Positions 22,346-33,587 are shown, counted from the first letter of the stretch. The stretch is DNA of 64,000 bases from Excoecaria cochinchinensis (GCA_947683425.1 CANTUQ010000004.1:11322001-11386000); one strand, 5' to 3'. Numbers and translations are program-made. Notes: a model not told the origin generated them from the letters alone.

Positions 22346-23107
22346 TTTTTGAAGATGTTGCTTTTGGAAGACAGTCCAGCATCGTCAACGGCCAACACAT
22401 TAGGAACCGCTACAATAGTAGGCTATTTTGTAATAGTATAAGATGTGTAAATATAATTGATATGTGCATAAGAACTGAAGTGTTTGTAACAAAGATGTTG
22501 TATTTTGTAAAGTCACAGCTGATGTAAGACTATGAATGTTATGAAATTTGATGTTTGGATTTTCGAAACACAATCTAGTATTGCATGTTAAAGAAATTTT
22601 ATTAATCCTGAACTTTGTTCGTAAAACTATTTGATGCGCATGTGTTTGTGTTGTAACACTCCATAGTCACCTTAGTAAATCTCTACAGGTGGTTAGGGGG
22701 TGTTACAAATAGGGCCAACACAACTAGTGGATAGAAGATTTTGTAATTAGGCCTTGTATTCTTTTTATATATATATTATAGTCTTGTACTTTTGAACCTA
22801 TGTAAAGGATATTTTATAAATGATTTTGTTATTAGTATATGTAATCATTATGTGGTGCTGAGGCACTTTTGTATCTTTTAGAATATGTAAAGCCACTGTT
22901 GTCATATTAATGAAATGCAATATTTTGCTCCATGGTCTTTTCTCAAATATCTTATGAAATTTTAATTTATTCATTTGTATATGTAATTGGTGTGCAATGA
23001 TTGATTCTGTTTGAGCGTCTGTGGGTGGCAACCCTTATCTACCGGGAACCTTCATCCTCTTCGTAGGGTGAAGTTCTCTACGTATAGGTAAGGGGTGTTA
23101 TATTTTG

Positions 23108-23119
23108 TGGTATCAAAGC
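23108..23119 (+). other. Primer binding site of E (decayed)
   Basis: TGGTATCAAAGC, one change from the initiator-Met site TGGTATCAGAGC, five bases after the LTR. Confidence 0.85.
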
Positions 23120-23211
23120 AATAGGTTTAGACATTTCTGGGCTAGAGTATCATAGAAAGTCTGTTCGGGTTGTGTTGGCCTGATGCGAACTGTGCTTTGT
23201 GTGTTGTAGCT

Positions 23212-24360
23212 ATGGAATCTGCCTGTGGATCGCTTGAGGGGTCAACCGAGAGTGCAAATCCCCAAGAGCTAGATCCATCAGTTTCGAGTCCGGCTCAACC
23301 TCCTAGGGTGCCACCAGAGACCCCTGCGGTTCTTTTTGAAGCAATGCTTAAGATATCCCAAGATACGGCCAGGGTGTTGGAGAGAGTAACTACACCTAGG
23401 GCACCTATTGAGAATATGAGGAAGTATGGAGCTGAGGATTTCTGTGGTACCAGCTTAGATGAATCGGATAAAGCCGAGATGTGGATTGATAAAGTGAAGT
23501 GGGTATTAAGGGAAATCAGATGTCCGCCAGATAGAGAAGTGGAATGTGTAGTGTCTCTGTTGCAAGGCTCAGCTTATGACTGGTGGAGGTTGGTGCTTAG
23601 TCAGCCCCAGCTTCCCGAGCCTTTGTCGTGGGAGTTCTTTAAGAAGGAGTTCCAAAATAAGTGTGTAACTAAGGCATTCAAAGACACCAGATGGGTGCAG
23701 TTCTTGAGTCTCAGGCAGAGGGTGATATTTGTGTCAGATTATGAGAATGAGTTTAACAGACTTAGTAAGTATGCACCGCCAGGAATTCTTACTGATGAGT
23801 TTCGGTGTCAACATTTCGAGGCGGGTTTGAATGAATCTTTGAAAGCAATGCTAGTTTCTTTGATGTCTGCCCAGAATGTTAGCTATTATCAGCTGGTTCA
23901 GGCGGCTTTGAGAGCAGAGCGCTCTGTGAATGTTCTAAGAGAGAAAGCTTTGAGGAAGAAGACCTCCAGAGGCAGTTCTTCCTCAAGGAAAAGATCAAGA
24001 GAATCTCAAGGGAATACTGTTGGTGAGTCTCCTGCTAGTCCAGCTACTAAAGGGAGGAGATAGGACTCTTCTAGAGGATCAGGCACGGCTAGAGGAGGTT
24101 CTGGTGGTAGAGGCGATGCCATGCCTCAATGCTCTCATTGTAGTAAGCACCATTGGGGCGAATGTAGGTGGCTGACAGGAGGATGATTCAGGTGTGGTAG
24201 TACGGATCATTTCCTTGCTAATTGCCCGAATCTGCGTGAGAATGCTCCAGGTCAACAAGAAGGTAGTCGAACAGGATCTAATGCTCCCCAAGGAAGCCGT
24301 GGTAGAGGTAGAGGACGGGGTCATGGTGGACGGCCTCGGGAGAGAGAGCTATCTGAGTCT
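23212..24360 (+). pseudogene. gag of element E (Tekay/Del-like)
   Basis: Start chosen at 23212 because MES there matches the gag start of D. A proline-rich N-terminus (about 60 residues) is followed by the gag core: GAEDFCGTS, AEMWIDKVKWVLREI, GSAYDWWRLV, WEFFKKEFQNKCV, LSKYAPPGILTDEFRCQHFEAGL. In the same frame, after a TAG at 24061, come CSHCSKHHWGEC and the CCHC zinc knuckle CGSTDHFLANC, with a TGA at 24184 just before it. A GR-rich linker leads to the protease. It forms the particle and binds the RNA in live elements; two stops make this one a pseudogene. Confidence 0.88.
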
Positions 24361-24936
24361 GTGGACCGCCCCGTTCTGACAGCTGGTAGAGCCTATGCCA
24401 TGAAAGCCAAGGATGAGCAAAACGCACCAGAAGTAATTGCCGGTAAGTTTTTATTGTTTGATTCTGAAGTGTATGCTTTGATAGATCCGGGTTCTACTCA
24501 TTCTTACTTGTGTTCTAGTAAGTTGGGTGCTAGTTTGGGGAGTGAGAAAAGATTGGACTATGAGATTCATGTGTCTAGCCCGTTGGGTCAGAGTGTTATA
24601 GTGAACCGGGTTTGTCAGAATTATCCCTTAAGAATTCAAGGTATAGAGTTTGCAGTTGATTTGATTCGGTTGCCGTTTCATGAGTTTGATGTTATTTTGG
24701 GGATGGATTGGTTAGCTAAGCATCGAGCTATAGTGGATTGTCATAAGAAGGTTGTTGTTCTCAAAGATAAAGATCAGTTATCCGTGATTGTGAATGGTGA
24801 GGGAAATAGTTCGTTGCATAATGTTATTTCAGCAATGAAGGCTAAGAGGTTTATAAGGAAGGGACGTGAAGCGTACTTGGCACTAGTTCTGGACTCACGG
24901 GACGGAAAATTAAAGTGCAAGATATTCCGATCGTGA
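24361..24936 (+). pseudogene. Aspartic protease of E
   Basis: Continues the gag frame. The catalytic region reads ALIDPGSTHSYLC, where the usual D-S/T-G triad has become D-P-G, and is followed by FDVILGMDWLAKH, a conserved retropepsin landmark. The frame ends in TGA at 24934. RT continues in another frame from about 24913, so a frameshift separates them. The enzyme would cleave Gag-Pol; with the frameshift and the changed triad, activity is unlikely. Confidence 0.85.
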
Positions 24937-25808
24937 GGGAATTTGAAGATGTATTTCCGGGAGAGTTATCGGGGCTACCTCCAGAGAGGGAAGTAGAGTT
25001 GTCAGTGGAGATTGTACCGGGAACATTTTTGATTTCTAAAGCCCCGTATCGGATAGCTCCAGTGGAATTGAAGGAACTGAAAAGTCAATTGCAAGAACTT
25101 TTGGATAATGGATTTATCCGGCCTAGTGTGTCTCCGTGGGGTGCTCCGGTCTTGTTCATTAAAAAGAAAGACGAAACATTGCGGATGTGTATAGACTACA
25201 GGCAGCGTAACAAGATTACGACAAAGAATAGGTATCCGTTACCGCGGATTGAGGATCTTTTTTATCAGTTGAGAGGGGCAGGAGTGTTCTCCAAGATAGA
25301 CTTGAGATCGGGTTACTATCAGTTGAGGGTAAAGGATATGGATATGGCGAAGACGGCTTTTCGGATGCGCTATGGTCACTATCAATTCTTAGTGATGACA
25401 TTTTGTTTGACTAATACGCCCGCAGCTTTTATGGATCTAATGAACAGGGTCTTTAGGCAGTATCTGGATCGGTTTGTGGTGGTGTTCATTGACGACATTC
25501 TTGTTTGTTCAAAGAATGAAAAGGAACATGAAGAACATCTCCGTTTGGTATTACAAGTGTTGAGAGATCATCAGCTTTATTCTAAACTCAGTAAGTGCGA
25601 GTTTTTGTTAAAAGAAGTGACCTTCCTTAGACATGTGGTTTCAGCTGATGGTATTCGGGTAGACCCATCCAAAGTAGAGGCAATTGTGAACTGGTTACTG
25701 CCTAACAATGTGCCAGAAGTAAGAAGTTTTCTGGGTTTAGCTGGTTACTATCGGCATTTTATTAAAGGATTTTTGGTGTTAGCTTCACCTTTGTCTAGGT
25801 TGCTTTGA
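24913..25808 (+). pseudogene. Reverse transcriptase of E
   Basis: Reads [67 protein letters not shown] and the catalytic box [10 protein letters not shown] (residues about 191-200), a typical Ty3/gypsy polymerase. The usual PFGLTNAP reads TFCLTNTP, a sign of decay. The frame is closed by TGA at 25806 where the family has Arg (CGA). It would copy element RNA to DNA inside the particle. Confidence 0.9.
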
Positions 25809-26290
25809 AAGGAAGTCAAGTTTATTTGGTATGAAAAATGTTAAGCAAGTTTTGATCAGTTGAAGGAAATGTTGATTAAGGCTTTTGTGCTTACGCAGCC
25901 TGTGTCGGGTAAGAAATTCACCATGTATAGTGATGCTTCTGGAGTGGGCTTAGGTTGTGTTTCGATGCAAGATGGCAAAGTAATTGCCTATGCTTCTAGG
26001 CAGTTGAAGCCTCATGAGCAACACTATCCGATGCATGATTTAGAGTTAGCAGCGGTAGTGTTTGCACTTAAGGTGTGGCGGCACTATTTGTATGGAGAAA
26101 AGTGTAGAATCTTCACTGACCATAAGAGTTTGAAGTATTTGCTGACCCAGAAAGAGTTAAATTTGAGATAGCGAAGGTGGTTAGAACTTTTCAAGGATTA
26201 TTACTGTATTATTGACTACCATCCGGGTAAAGCAAATGTGGTGGCGTATGCTCTGAGTAGAAAGTTAATTTCAGCTTTGTCTGTTAGCAG
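25809..26290 (+). pseudogene. RNase H of E
   Basis: Same frame as RT, after stops at 25806 and about 25842. It shows the RNase H landmarks [11 protein letters not shown] (first catalytic Asp), [35 protein letters not shown] (Glu), [10 protein letters not shown] (Asp) and YHPGKANVVAYALSRK. A TAG at 26169 interrupts LNLR-RRWLEL where the family has Gln (CAG). Single RNase H, in contrast to the two domains in element J. Confidence 0.88.
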
Positions 26291-26500
26291 AGGGAGGTGG
26301 AGATTTGATTCAGAAGGCGCATTGATTGCTCAGTTAAAAGCTACACCGAGTTTGAGGCAAGAGATTGTGGATGCACAGTTAAGTGATCCTATTTTGCAAT
26401 GTGCTTATCAAGCTGTGAAAAATGGTAAGCGAATTGAATTTTCAGTAGATGGGAAAGGAGTGCTTAAGTATGGGAATCGGTTATGTGTACCGGATGTATG
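26291..26500 (+). pseudogene. Integrase N-terminus of E, truncated
   Basis: Open frame following RNase H (ALIAQLKATPSLRQEI, LKYGNRLCVPD), the linker before the zinc-binding region of integrase in Tekay-like elements. Homology ends at CVPDV, where gag of C resumes (AKRASSEANAKRG). All catalytic residues, and the C-terminal region where a chromodomain would lie, are lost. Confidence 0.75.
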
Positions 26501-26740
26501 GCCAAGAGGGCAAGCAGTGAAGCTAATGCCAAGAGGGGCTATACTAATCAGGGGGCAACCAAGCTAGTAAGCTCCATTAGTGGCAATCGAAGTGGGAAGA
26601 CAGCTGAGGTGTCGGCAATGGGTGTGAGTCAGAGATACTTCTCAAATTTGGGTCAGCCTTTGTCCTGGGTATTGAAAAGATTGAGGAAGGAGGGGAAGCT
26701 ACAGCCCCTAGCTACCACCCAGGCCAGCTAGGAACCAAGG
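26501..26740 (+). pseudogene. gag of C, segment 2
   Basis: AKRASSEANAKRGYTNQGAT and RYFSNLGQPLSWVLKRLRK align with the linker after the core gag domain in J (FAKRANPGQGTS; KFSNLGRPLSLVLRRLMK). It runs from the broken end of E to the insertion point of D (CAAGG at 26736-26740). There is no complete domain in this piece. Confidence 0.8.
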
Positions 26741-27084
26741 TGTAACACCCCCATACCCCCGGTAAGGGATATCGTGGCGTCACGCGGACACTTACGTATA
26801 CATGTACATGCATTAGCGGAAGCGATAATAACAAATAATTAGAAATAAGTTGGGCCCAAACAACATTACTTTTTATTATACATGTAAACTGTACATTTTA
26901 CAAAAACTTTAGGCTTATACAAGTTCATTTTTTTTCGATTCATATACATATACTTTTTATTACATAATGATGTTACTCAAAACATCACCAACTCTACCCC
27001 TAATCTATACAAAAAGGGTATATCACAAAGCTCCTAGTGGCCCTCACTTGCAGATGAACGCTTTCACTGGTCCGCACCTGTCAA

Positions 27085-27131
27085 CCTACACGGAAACAAA
27101 CATCCGTGCTAAGCGATAACGCTTAGTGGGG
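27085..27131 (-). other. Double stem-loop, D 3' LTR
   Basis: Minus sense CTAAGCG-TTAT-CGCTTAG and CACGG-loop-CCGTG, both perfect, 344 bp before the LTR end. Confidence 0.9.
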
Positions 27132-27380
27132 ATGAAAATAATGCAATGGACTTCTTTCGAAGTCAGCAATAAAATATACATATTCCATGCGCTGTTCAAA
27201 CAACTCATGCAAATATTTTCACAATCATATTAATCATGGATTCTAATTCATATAAACATGTGCTGGTATACATAACTATCCTGTAGCATTCATCTCATAT
27301 ACTTTAAGCATTTACTTATAACACTACATACGATCATTTCATGTTCAGTATACACTAACAATAACGGGGATAAAACAATA

Positions 27381-27576
27381 AGCCTGAATTCCTTTCACGG
27401 TGGATACGGGTAACTCTGGATACTGTTTACAGTATCTTACATGTGGAGAATTAACTCAAACTCTATGGAATACACGAGGTATTCCGAACTCTAGGCACAA
27501 TTAAGGCCAACTCTAGCAGCTGCACTCTAGCCCTTTATAAGCATGCTTATCTATCCACTATAACGGTAATCAGGCT
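27381..27576 (-). other. Stem-bounded hairpin array, D 3' LTR
   Basis: AGCCTGA (27381-27387) with TCAGGCT (27570-27576); GTGGATA (27400-27406) with TATCCAC (27552-27558). Inside: GGATACTG-tttac-AGTATC, GGAATAC-acgag-GTATTCC, CAGCTG, ATAAGCATGCTTAT. Confidence 0.85.
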
Positions 27577-27814
27577 TTAGCAACTCATATACTGTACACT
27601 GATATCAACTCATTTACTATAATTCAAATACATTTAATTTCTGTATAACTTTTAATAATCAAGCACATTTAAGGTTACTAATCATATAGGAGATTTAAAA
27701 GATGATTTAAACCAAACACAGGCTAAATGATAACATGCAAGACTCATTTAGACCTTTAACCACTCAAAACAGAAACAAAAGACAAAAACAAGACAAAACA
27801 GACGGAAAACAACT

Positions 27815-28290
27815 CACTGTCGCGATCGCGACTTGTGTCGCGCTCGCGACAGTAGCCTAAGGAAACAGGGCCGTCACGAGTCGCACACGCAAGCGGCTCG
27901 TGACGATCTGCTTCGCTTCACGCCCGCCAGGAAGGAAGGGGTCACGAGTCATGACTGCCCATCATGACTCGTAACAGGATCCTCACAACAGAGAGAGGGC
28001 ATCACGGGTCGTGATGCCATCTCATGCCTCGCCGGAGGAAGGTCACGCGGCGTGACTGCTCGTCACGTCTCGTGACGGAACTCTCACAGCAACTGAGAGA
28101 GGCATTGCGAGACGTGATGCCATCTCACGCCTCGCGATGAGGCTCGCCCAAGGGTCACGAGTCGTGACCTACCCTCACGTCTCGTGACTCTCTCCTCACA
28201 ACTCTGAAAATCAAATTTCGAACTCGGTTCCTACGGAAATGAAAGACGCGATTCTGTCGCGATCGCTACTTGTATCGCGCTCGCGACAGA
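27815..28290. repeat. TCACGAGTCGTGA dyad cluster, D 3' LTR
   Basis: Repeated TCACGAGTCGTGAC, CACGTCTCGTGAC and GTCGCGATCGCGAC words, most self-complementary. The same cluster is at about 31820-32280 in the 5' LTR. Confidence 0.85.
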
Positions 28291-28911
28291 AGCGTGTTTC
28301 CCAATTCCAAAGGCAAAAACCACACACATTTAAACTCAAACAAAACCCAAACCAACTCTTTTATTTTCACATGCAACCACTCCTCTTTTAACATATAATT
28401 GCCCTATAAATCATACTCATAACTAAGTTTTCACTCAAATTACATAATCACTTTAGACATTGAAACACTACAAGCCATCAAAATGATTTTTACACACACT
28501 TAAAAAGCAGTTGAGCTAATTTAAGCTCCAAGTACATTTCTTTCTACAACTAAATCTCTATTAACACATTCAAAGTCACAACACATGCAAAAATAGGAAA
28601 ACCGCACACGATCCCTACCTCTAGGACATTAACCGCACTCTCTACTCGGCTCCGACCTTCTCTTTGCCTTTATTGGGCCTCTTGTCCACAGCTTTCATGC
28701 ACAAACCATTCAAAATACAAAAGTTACTCTTCTCTCTTACTTTAAATCAAAAACAGAAATTAAATACAAGAAGAAGACCAATACTAACTAAAGAGCATTA
28801 CTTACCTTCTTAGGATACCTAATCAAGCTCTACTAGCCCCTCTCAAAGCAAAACCAAAGGAATCACTCAAAACATGTAAAGAAGAAGAAAGAAGAAACGA
28901 AAGAAAGGAGT

Positions 28912-28997
28912 AGAACAAGAGAAAAGAAAGAAACTAACGTGAAGAAGAGGAATGAGAACAAGAGAAAAGAAAGAAACTAACGTGAAGAAGAGGAATG
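28912..28997. repeat. 43-bp tandem duplication
   Basis: Two adjacent copies of a 43-bp purine-rich unit (starting AGAACAAGAGAAAAG). The other LTR of D has one copy, so the duplication happened after insertion. Confidence 0.85.
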
Positions 28998-29370
28998 AAA
29001 AGGGCAGATGTTCTAAGTCAATCCAAAATTTACTGCTCATTTAATGCTCACTAACCTCATTAATTCATAATTATCCTTACTAAGCCAAGTGTCTTCTTTC
29101 CTTTTGGGTCACTTATTCCTCTTTAATCTAACTTAATCCCTTGCCACATGTCACTTCCCTACGGTGCCATGTGTCACTCTTCTACAAGCCACAAATTAAA
29201 AATTCCAATTTAAATACCCTAACACCGGAGTGGTTCTGTCGCGCCCGCGACAAGACTCACACACACAACACTAACCTTCGCGCTCGTGACAAGACTCACA
29301 CACACAACACTAACCTTTCTTGAACAAAAATTCAGTCATTCTTCTAGGCCTATTTCGGGGTGTTACAAAT

Positions 29371-29381
29371 CTCTCCCCCTT
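29371..29381 (-). other. Polypurine tract of D
   Basis: Minus sense AAGGGGGAGAG next to the 3' LTR, preceded by the family's GAGGA(T)GAAATTTC context. Confidence 0.92.
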
Positions 29382-29447
29382 AAGAAATTTCATCCTCGAA
29401 ATTTCCCCCGCTACCGAACAACTAATTCAAATTATATACTGTATAAA

Positions 29448-30629
29448 CTAATAAGAGGACTTACTAGAAGTTCCGATCAATCCTTCCACCTCTTCAGCCG
29501 TCATGGCATATACACGTGGCTGGTCCTCAGGGAATGGCCTCTCAACTGTTTCTGATGGCGGTCTTTCAGCTCTACCTCGTCCTCTTCCACTTCTAACGTT
29601 TCCAGAAGCATTGCCTTTCTCTCTGTTTACTTGTGATGCTATATTCTCTCTTGTTTTAGGGCACTGAGCAAGGAAATGCTTTGTACTACCGCATTTGAAG
29701 CAAGCTCCAGTGAGTTTTCTACATTCGCCCCAGTGACGTCTATTACAGTGCTCACATTCTGGGGCCATACTCCCTCTACTAGTAGGCGGTCTCACACTTC
29801 CAACCGAAGTTGGTACTTGTACCGATGCTTGCTCATCCTTTCCTCTTTTTACTACTCTACCCCCTCTACCAACTCCCTCATCTTCTCTTGGAAATCTTCT
29901 TTTCTGCTCTCTCTTTTGCTTTATCAATTCAGATTCCTCCATTTTCATCGCTGCCAACACCAATGGATAATAACCCACCGGTTGTAAAGCAACCATGGTA
30001 GCTAACGGTCCTCTTATGCTCTCTCTCAATCCATCTTCGAATTGTCTGCACCTGAAGTCATCCGTTAACATCCCTTCCGGTACATATTTACTCAAACGAG
30101 TAAACTCTTTATCATATTCTGCAACAGTCATATTCCTCTGCTTAAAAGTTACAAATTCTTTCCACTTGGCATCTTTATACGCCTTGGTCACAAATTTCTC
30201 CTTGAACTCTCGAACAAAGAAATCCCAGGTTAACTCCACGGGTCTCTGTGGATTCTGCAACAATAACTTCCACCAGTCATAGGCTGCACCCTGTAGCAAT
30301 GACACGACGCAAGCTACTCTTTGATTTTGAGGGCAACTGATTTCTTGCAAAATTCTTTCCATTTTCTCTAACCAGAATTCTGCTATCTCAGATTGATCCA
30401 AGGATGTTCAATGGAAATCTTCAGCTCCTCTCTTTCTTATCAAATCTATTGGAGCTTTAGGAGCTGTCAGTCTATCTAGGATCTGTACCAACCCTTGCAT
30501 CAACTCCGGGTTGTCCTGAACAACTCTTGCTCTTTCCTCTCTATCTTGTGCTTGTACATGTGGATCTACACGAACCGGATTCACACTGCTTGTAGTCTCT
30601 CCTACATGCTCACTCGGGTCGGACTCCAT
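29448..30629 (-). pseudogene. gag of element D
   Basis: Starts MESDPSEHVGETTSS at 30629. One in-frame TGA (30408-30410, after GAEDFH) separates a 73-residue part from the rest. The core follows: TSLDQSEIAEFWLEKMERIL, GAAYDWWKLLLQ, WDFFVREFKEKFV, LSKYVPEGMLTDDFRCRQFEDGL. After a basic linker come CEHCNRRHWGEC and the zinc knuckle CGSTKHFLAQC. It ends soon after AMTAEEVEG, where protease begins in E. It would make the particle and bind RNA; a single read-through or reversion would give the whole protein, but as it stands it is interrupted. Confidence 0.9.
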
Positions 30630-30737
30630 CTAGACCCTACAAAACCAGCATCTGCATTAGGCCACACTCTAGACAACTCAAATACATATACATAACTATA
30701 CTCTATCACCTTCTAGTCCCGAACCAATTAACCTATA

Positions 30738-30749
30738 GCTCTGATACCA
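30738..30749 (-). other. Primer binding site of D (tRNA-iMet)
   Basis: Minus sense TGGTATCAGAGC, five bases after the 5' LTR. Confidence 0.95.
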
Positions 30750-31098
30750 CTAAATGTAACACCCCCATACCCCCGGTAAGGGATATCGGGGCATCACGTG
30801 GACAGTTACATATACATGTACATGCATTAGCGAAAGCGATAATAACAAATAATTAGAAATAAGTTGGGCCCAAACAACATTACTTTTTATTATACATGTA
30901 AACTGTACATTTTACAAAAACTTTAGGCTTATACAAGTTCATTTTTTTTCGATTCATATACATATACTTTTTATTACATAATGATGTTACTCAAAACATC
31001 ACCAACTCTACCCCTAATCTATACAAAAAGGGTATATCACAAAGCTCCTAGTGGCCCTCACTTGCAGATGAACGCTTTCACTGGTCCGCACCTGTCAA

Positions 31099-31145
31099 CC
31101 TACACGGAAACAAACATCCGTGCTAAGTGATAATGCTTAGTGGGG
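31099..31145 (-). other. Double stem-loop, D 5' LTR
   Basis: Both arms of the first stem have a C-to-T type change here (minus sense CTAAGCA and CACTTAG), leaving five to six pairs. Second stem CACGG/CCGTG perfect. Confidence 0.8.
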
Positions 31146-31394
31146 ATGAAAATAATGCAATGGACTTCTTTCGAAGTCAGCAATAAAATATACATATTCC
31201 ATGCGCTGTTCAAACAACTCATGCATATATTTTCACAATCATATTATTCATGGATTCTAATTCATATAAACATGTGCTGGTATACATAACTATCCTGTAG
31301 CATTCACCTCATATACTTTAAGCATTTACTTATAACACTACATACGATCATTTCATGTTCAGTATACACTAACAATAACGGGGATAAAACAATA

Positions 31395-31590
31395 AGCCTG
31401 AATTCCTTTCACGGTGGATACGGGTAACTCTGGATACTGTTTACAGTATCTTACATGTGGAGAATTAACTCAAACTCTATGCAATACACGAGGTATTCCG
31501 AACTCTGGGCACAATTAAGGCCAACTCTAGCAGCTGCACTCTAGCCCTTTATAAGCATGCTTATCTATCCACTATAACGATAATCAGGCT
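31395..31590 (-). other. Stem-bounded hairpin array, D 5' LTR
   Basis: AGCCTGA (31395-31401) with TCAGGCT (31584-31590); GTGGATA (31414-31420) with TATCCAC (31566-31572). Same inner hairpins as the 3' LTR copy. Confidence 0.85.
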
Positions 31591-33291
31591 TTAGCAACTC
31601 ATATACTGTACACTGATATCAACTCATTTACTATAATTCAAATACATTTAATTTCTGTATAACTTTTAATAATCAAGCACATTTAAGGTTACTAATCATA
31701 TAGGAGATTTAGAAGATGATTTAAACCAAACACAGGCTAAATGATAACATGCAAGACTCATTTAGACCTTTAACCACTCAAAACAGAAGCAAAAGACAAA
31801 ACAGGCGGAAAATAACTCACTGTCGCAATCGCGACAATAGCCTAAGGAAACAGGGCCGTCACGAGTCGCACACGCAATTGCAGCTCGTGACGATCTGCTT
31901 CGCTTCACGCCCGCTAGGAAGGAAGGGGTCATGAGTCGTGACTGCCCATCACGACTCGTGATAGGATCCTCACAACAGAGAGAGGGCATCACGGGTCGTG
32001 ATGCCATCTCACGCCTCGCCGGAGGAAGGTCACGCGGCGTGACTGCTCGTCACGTCTCGTGACGGAACTCTCACAGCAACTGAGAGAGGCATCGCGAGAC
32101 GTGATGCCATCTCACGCCTCGCGATGAGGCTCGCCCAAGGGTCACGAGTCGTGACCTACCCTCACGTCTCGTGACTCTCTCCTCACAACTCTGAAAATCA
32201 AATTTCGAACTCGCTTCCTACGGAAATGAAAGACGCGATTCTGTCGCGATCGCTACTTGTATCGCGCTCGCGACAGAAGCGTGTTTCCCAATTCCAAAGG
32301 CAAAAACCACACACAGTTAAACTCAAACAAAACCCAAACCAACTCTTTTATTTTCACATGCAACCACTCCTCTTTTAACATGTAATTTCCCTATAAATCA
32401 TACTCATAACTAAGTTTTCACTCAAATTACATAATCACTTTAGACATTGAAACACTACAAGCCATCAAAATGATTTTTACACACACTTAAAAAGCAATTG
32501 AGCTAATTTAAGCTCCAAGTACATTTCTTTATACAACTAAATCTCTATTAACACATTCAAAGTCACAACACATGCAAAAATAGGAAAACCGCACACGATC
32601 CCTACCTCTAGGACGTTGAACCGCACTCTCTACTCGGCTCCAACCTTCTCTTTGCCTTTATTGGGCCTCTTTTCCACAGCTTCCATGCACAAACCATTCA
32701 AAATACCAAAGTTACTCTTCTCTCTTACTTTAAATCAAAAACTGAAATAAAATACAAGAAGAAGACCAATACTAACTAAAGAGTATTACTTACCTTATTA
32801 GGATACCTAATCAAGCTCTACTAGCCCCTCTCAAAGCCAAACCAAATGAATCACTCAAAACATGTAAAGAAGAAGAAAGAAGAAACGAAAGAAAGGAGTA
32901 GAACAAGAGAAAAGAAAGAAACTAACGTGAAGAAGAGGAATGAAAAGGGCAGATGTTCTAAGTCAATCAAAAATTTACTGCTCATTTAATGCTCACTAAC
33001 CTCATTAATTCATAATTATCCTTACTAAGTCAAGTGTCTTCTTTCCTTTTGGGTCACTTATTCCTCTTTAATCTAACTTAATCCCTTGCCACATGTCACT
33101 TCCCTACGGTGCCATGTGTCACTCTTCTACAAGCCACAAATTAAAAATTCCAATTTAAATACCCTAACACTGGAGTGGTTCTGTCGCGCCCGCGACGCTT
33201 GTCGCGCTCGCGACAGGACTCACACACACAACACTAACCTTTCTTGAACAAAAATTCTGTCATTCTTCTAGCTCTATTTCGGGGTGTTACA

Positions 33292-33587
33292 CAAGGACTG
33301 CCGGGGCATAAAGCGAATGAATATTGTGCCTATCACCAACATACTGGGCATTTGACAGATAATTGTATAACACTAAGGCACCAGATTCAGGATCTAATCG
33401 ACAGTAAGCAGATCAGTGACCCTGAACAGAGAGAGAGTAAGAACAAGTCCAATTATAATGTTGTGCCACCACCAATTTTCATGATTGGGTCAAGCTTACC
33501 CGAGTGGTATGTCTTACAGGATTTGTATGGGAATGAATATGTTGCTATCGCTCGCCCTGAGGTGGATGAAGAAGGGATGTCCGGGAG
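33292..33587 (+). pseudogene. gag of C, segment 3 (zinc finger)
   Basis: Resumes after D with the duplicated CAAGG. It reads PGHKANEYCAYHQHTGHLTDNC: a C-x2-H-x4-H-x4-C finger, the Tat version of the gag knuckle with His replacing the second Cys. Then IQDLIDSKQISDP and SSLPEWYVLQDLYG, all matching J. No stop in this piece. Cut by G at GGGAG (33583-33587). Confidence 0.85.

Larger units (their letters stand above)
19043..22707 (+). mobile_element. Solo LTR F
   Basis: Begins TGTAACGCCCTG, ends GGGGTGTTACA, flanked by AATAG (19038-19042 and 22708-22712). It is 3665 bp, with no primer site, coding domain or second LTR. Plus orientation from the stem-loop (22300-22345). It shares with LTRs A, B and H a block at about 20080-20300 (CAGACCTC-type start, then CTTGTCCCATTTGAA). 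A TATAAATAG at 20172 is a possible promoter element. Dyads CACGGTCACAA/CACCGTGAC lie at about 20425-20535. Confidence 0.92.
16980..23102 (+). repeat. 5' LTR of element E
   Basis: Starts TGTAACACCCCG in the gag of C and ends GGGGTGTTATA (CA mutated to TA) before the primer site. Without solo LTR F and its duplicated AATAG it is about 2.45 kb. It carries a GTCGCGA dyad cluster (18010-18360), the hairpin array and the double stem-loop. The 161-residue open frame over the cluster on the minus strand is a repeat artefact. Confidence 0.88.
16980..26500 (+). mobile_element. Gag-pol LTR element E, 3' half lost
   Basis: 5' LTR (16980-23102, split by solo LTR F), primer site, gag, protease, RT, RNase H and the first part of integrase, in plus orientation. 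It then stops abruptly at about 26500, inside the integrase N-terminal region after CVPD, and gag of C resumes. Integrase core, chromodomain, polypurine tract and 3' LTR are missing. The right target duplication is lost. It is the only element of the Tekay/Del-like group here with pol, and it has stops and a frameshift. The exact right border is uncertain by a few bases. Confidence 0.85.
26741..29367 (-). repeat. 3' LTR of element D
   Basis: 2627 bp, TGTAACACCCCC to GGGGTGTTACA. It is about 90 bp longer than its partner mainly through a 43-bp tandem duplication at 28912-28997 and a changed tract near 29235-29310 with a duplicated ACTCACACACACAACACT word. Confidence 0.93.
26741..33291 (-). mobile_element. 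LTR element D, gag only, non-autonomous
   Basis: Flanked by CAAGG (26736-26740, 33292-33296). 3' LTR 26741-29367 and 5' LTR 30755-33291 (minus sense), primer site, 1387-bp internal region with gag alone, and polypurine tract. The LTRs are near-identical along most of their length, so it is young. It fits the description of terminal-repeat elements with a gag domain, using pol from relatives. Gag has a single in-frame stop and is otherwise open. Confidence 0.93.
30755..33291 (-). repeat. 5' LTR of element D
   Basis: 2537 bp, TGTAACACCCCC to GGGGTGTTACA. Same structure as the 3' LTR without the 43-bp duplication. Confidence 0.93.

Noticed and set aside
24913..26500. Endogenous pararetrovirus polymerase
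   Set aside because: The polymerase is preceded by gag with CCHC knuckle, LTR and initiator-Met primer site in the Ty3/gypsy order; no movement protein or viral coat features are seen.
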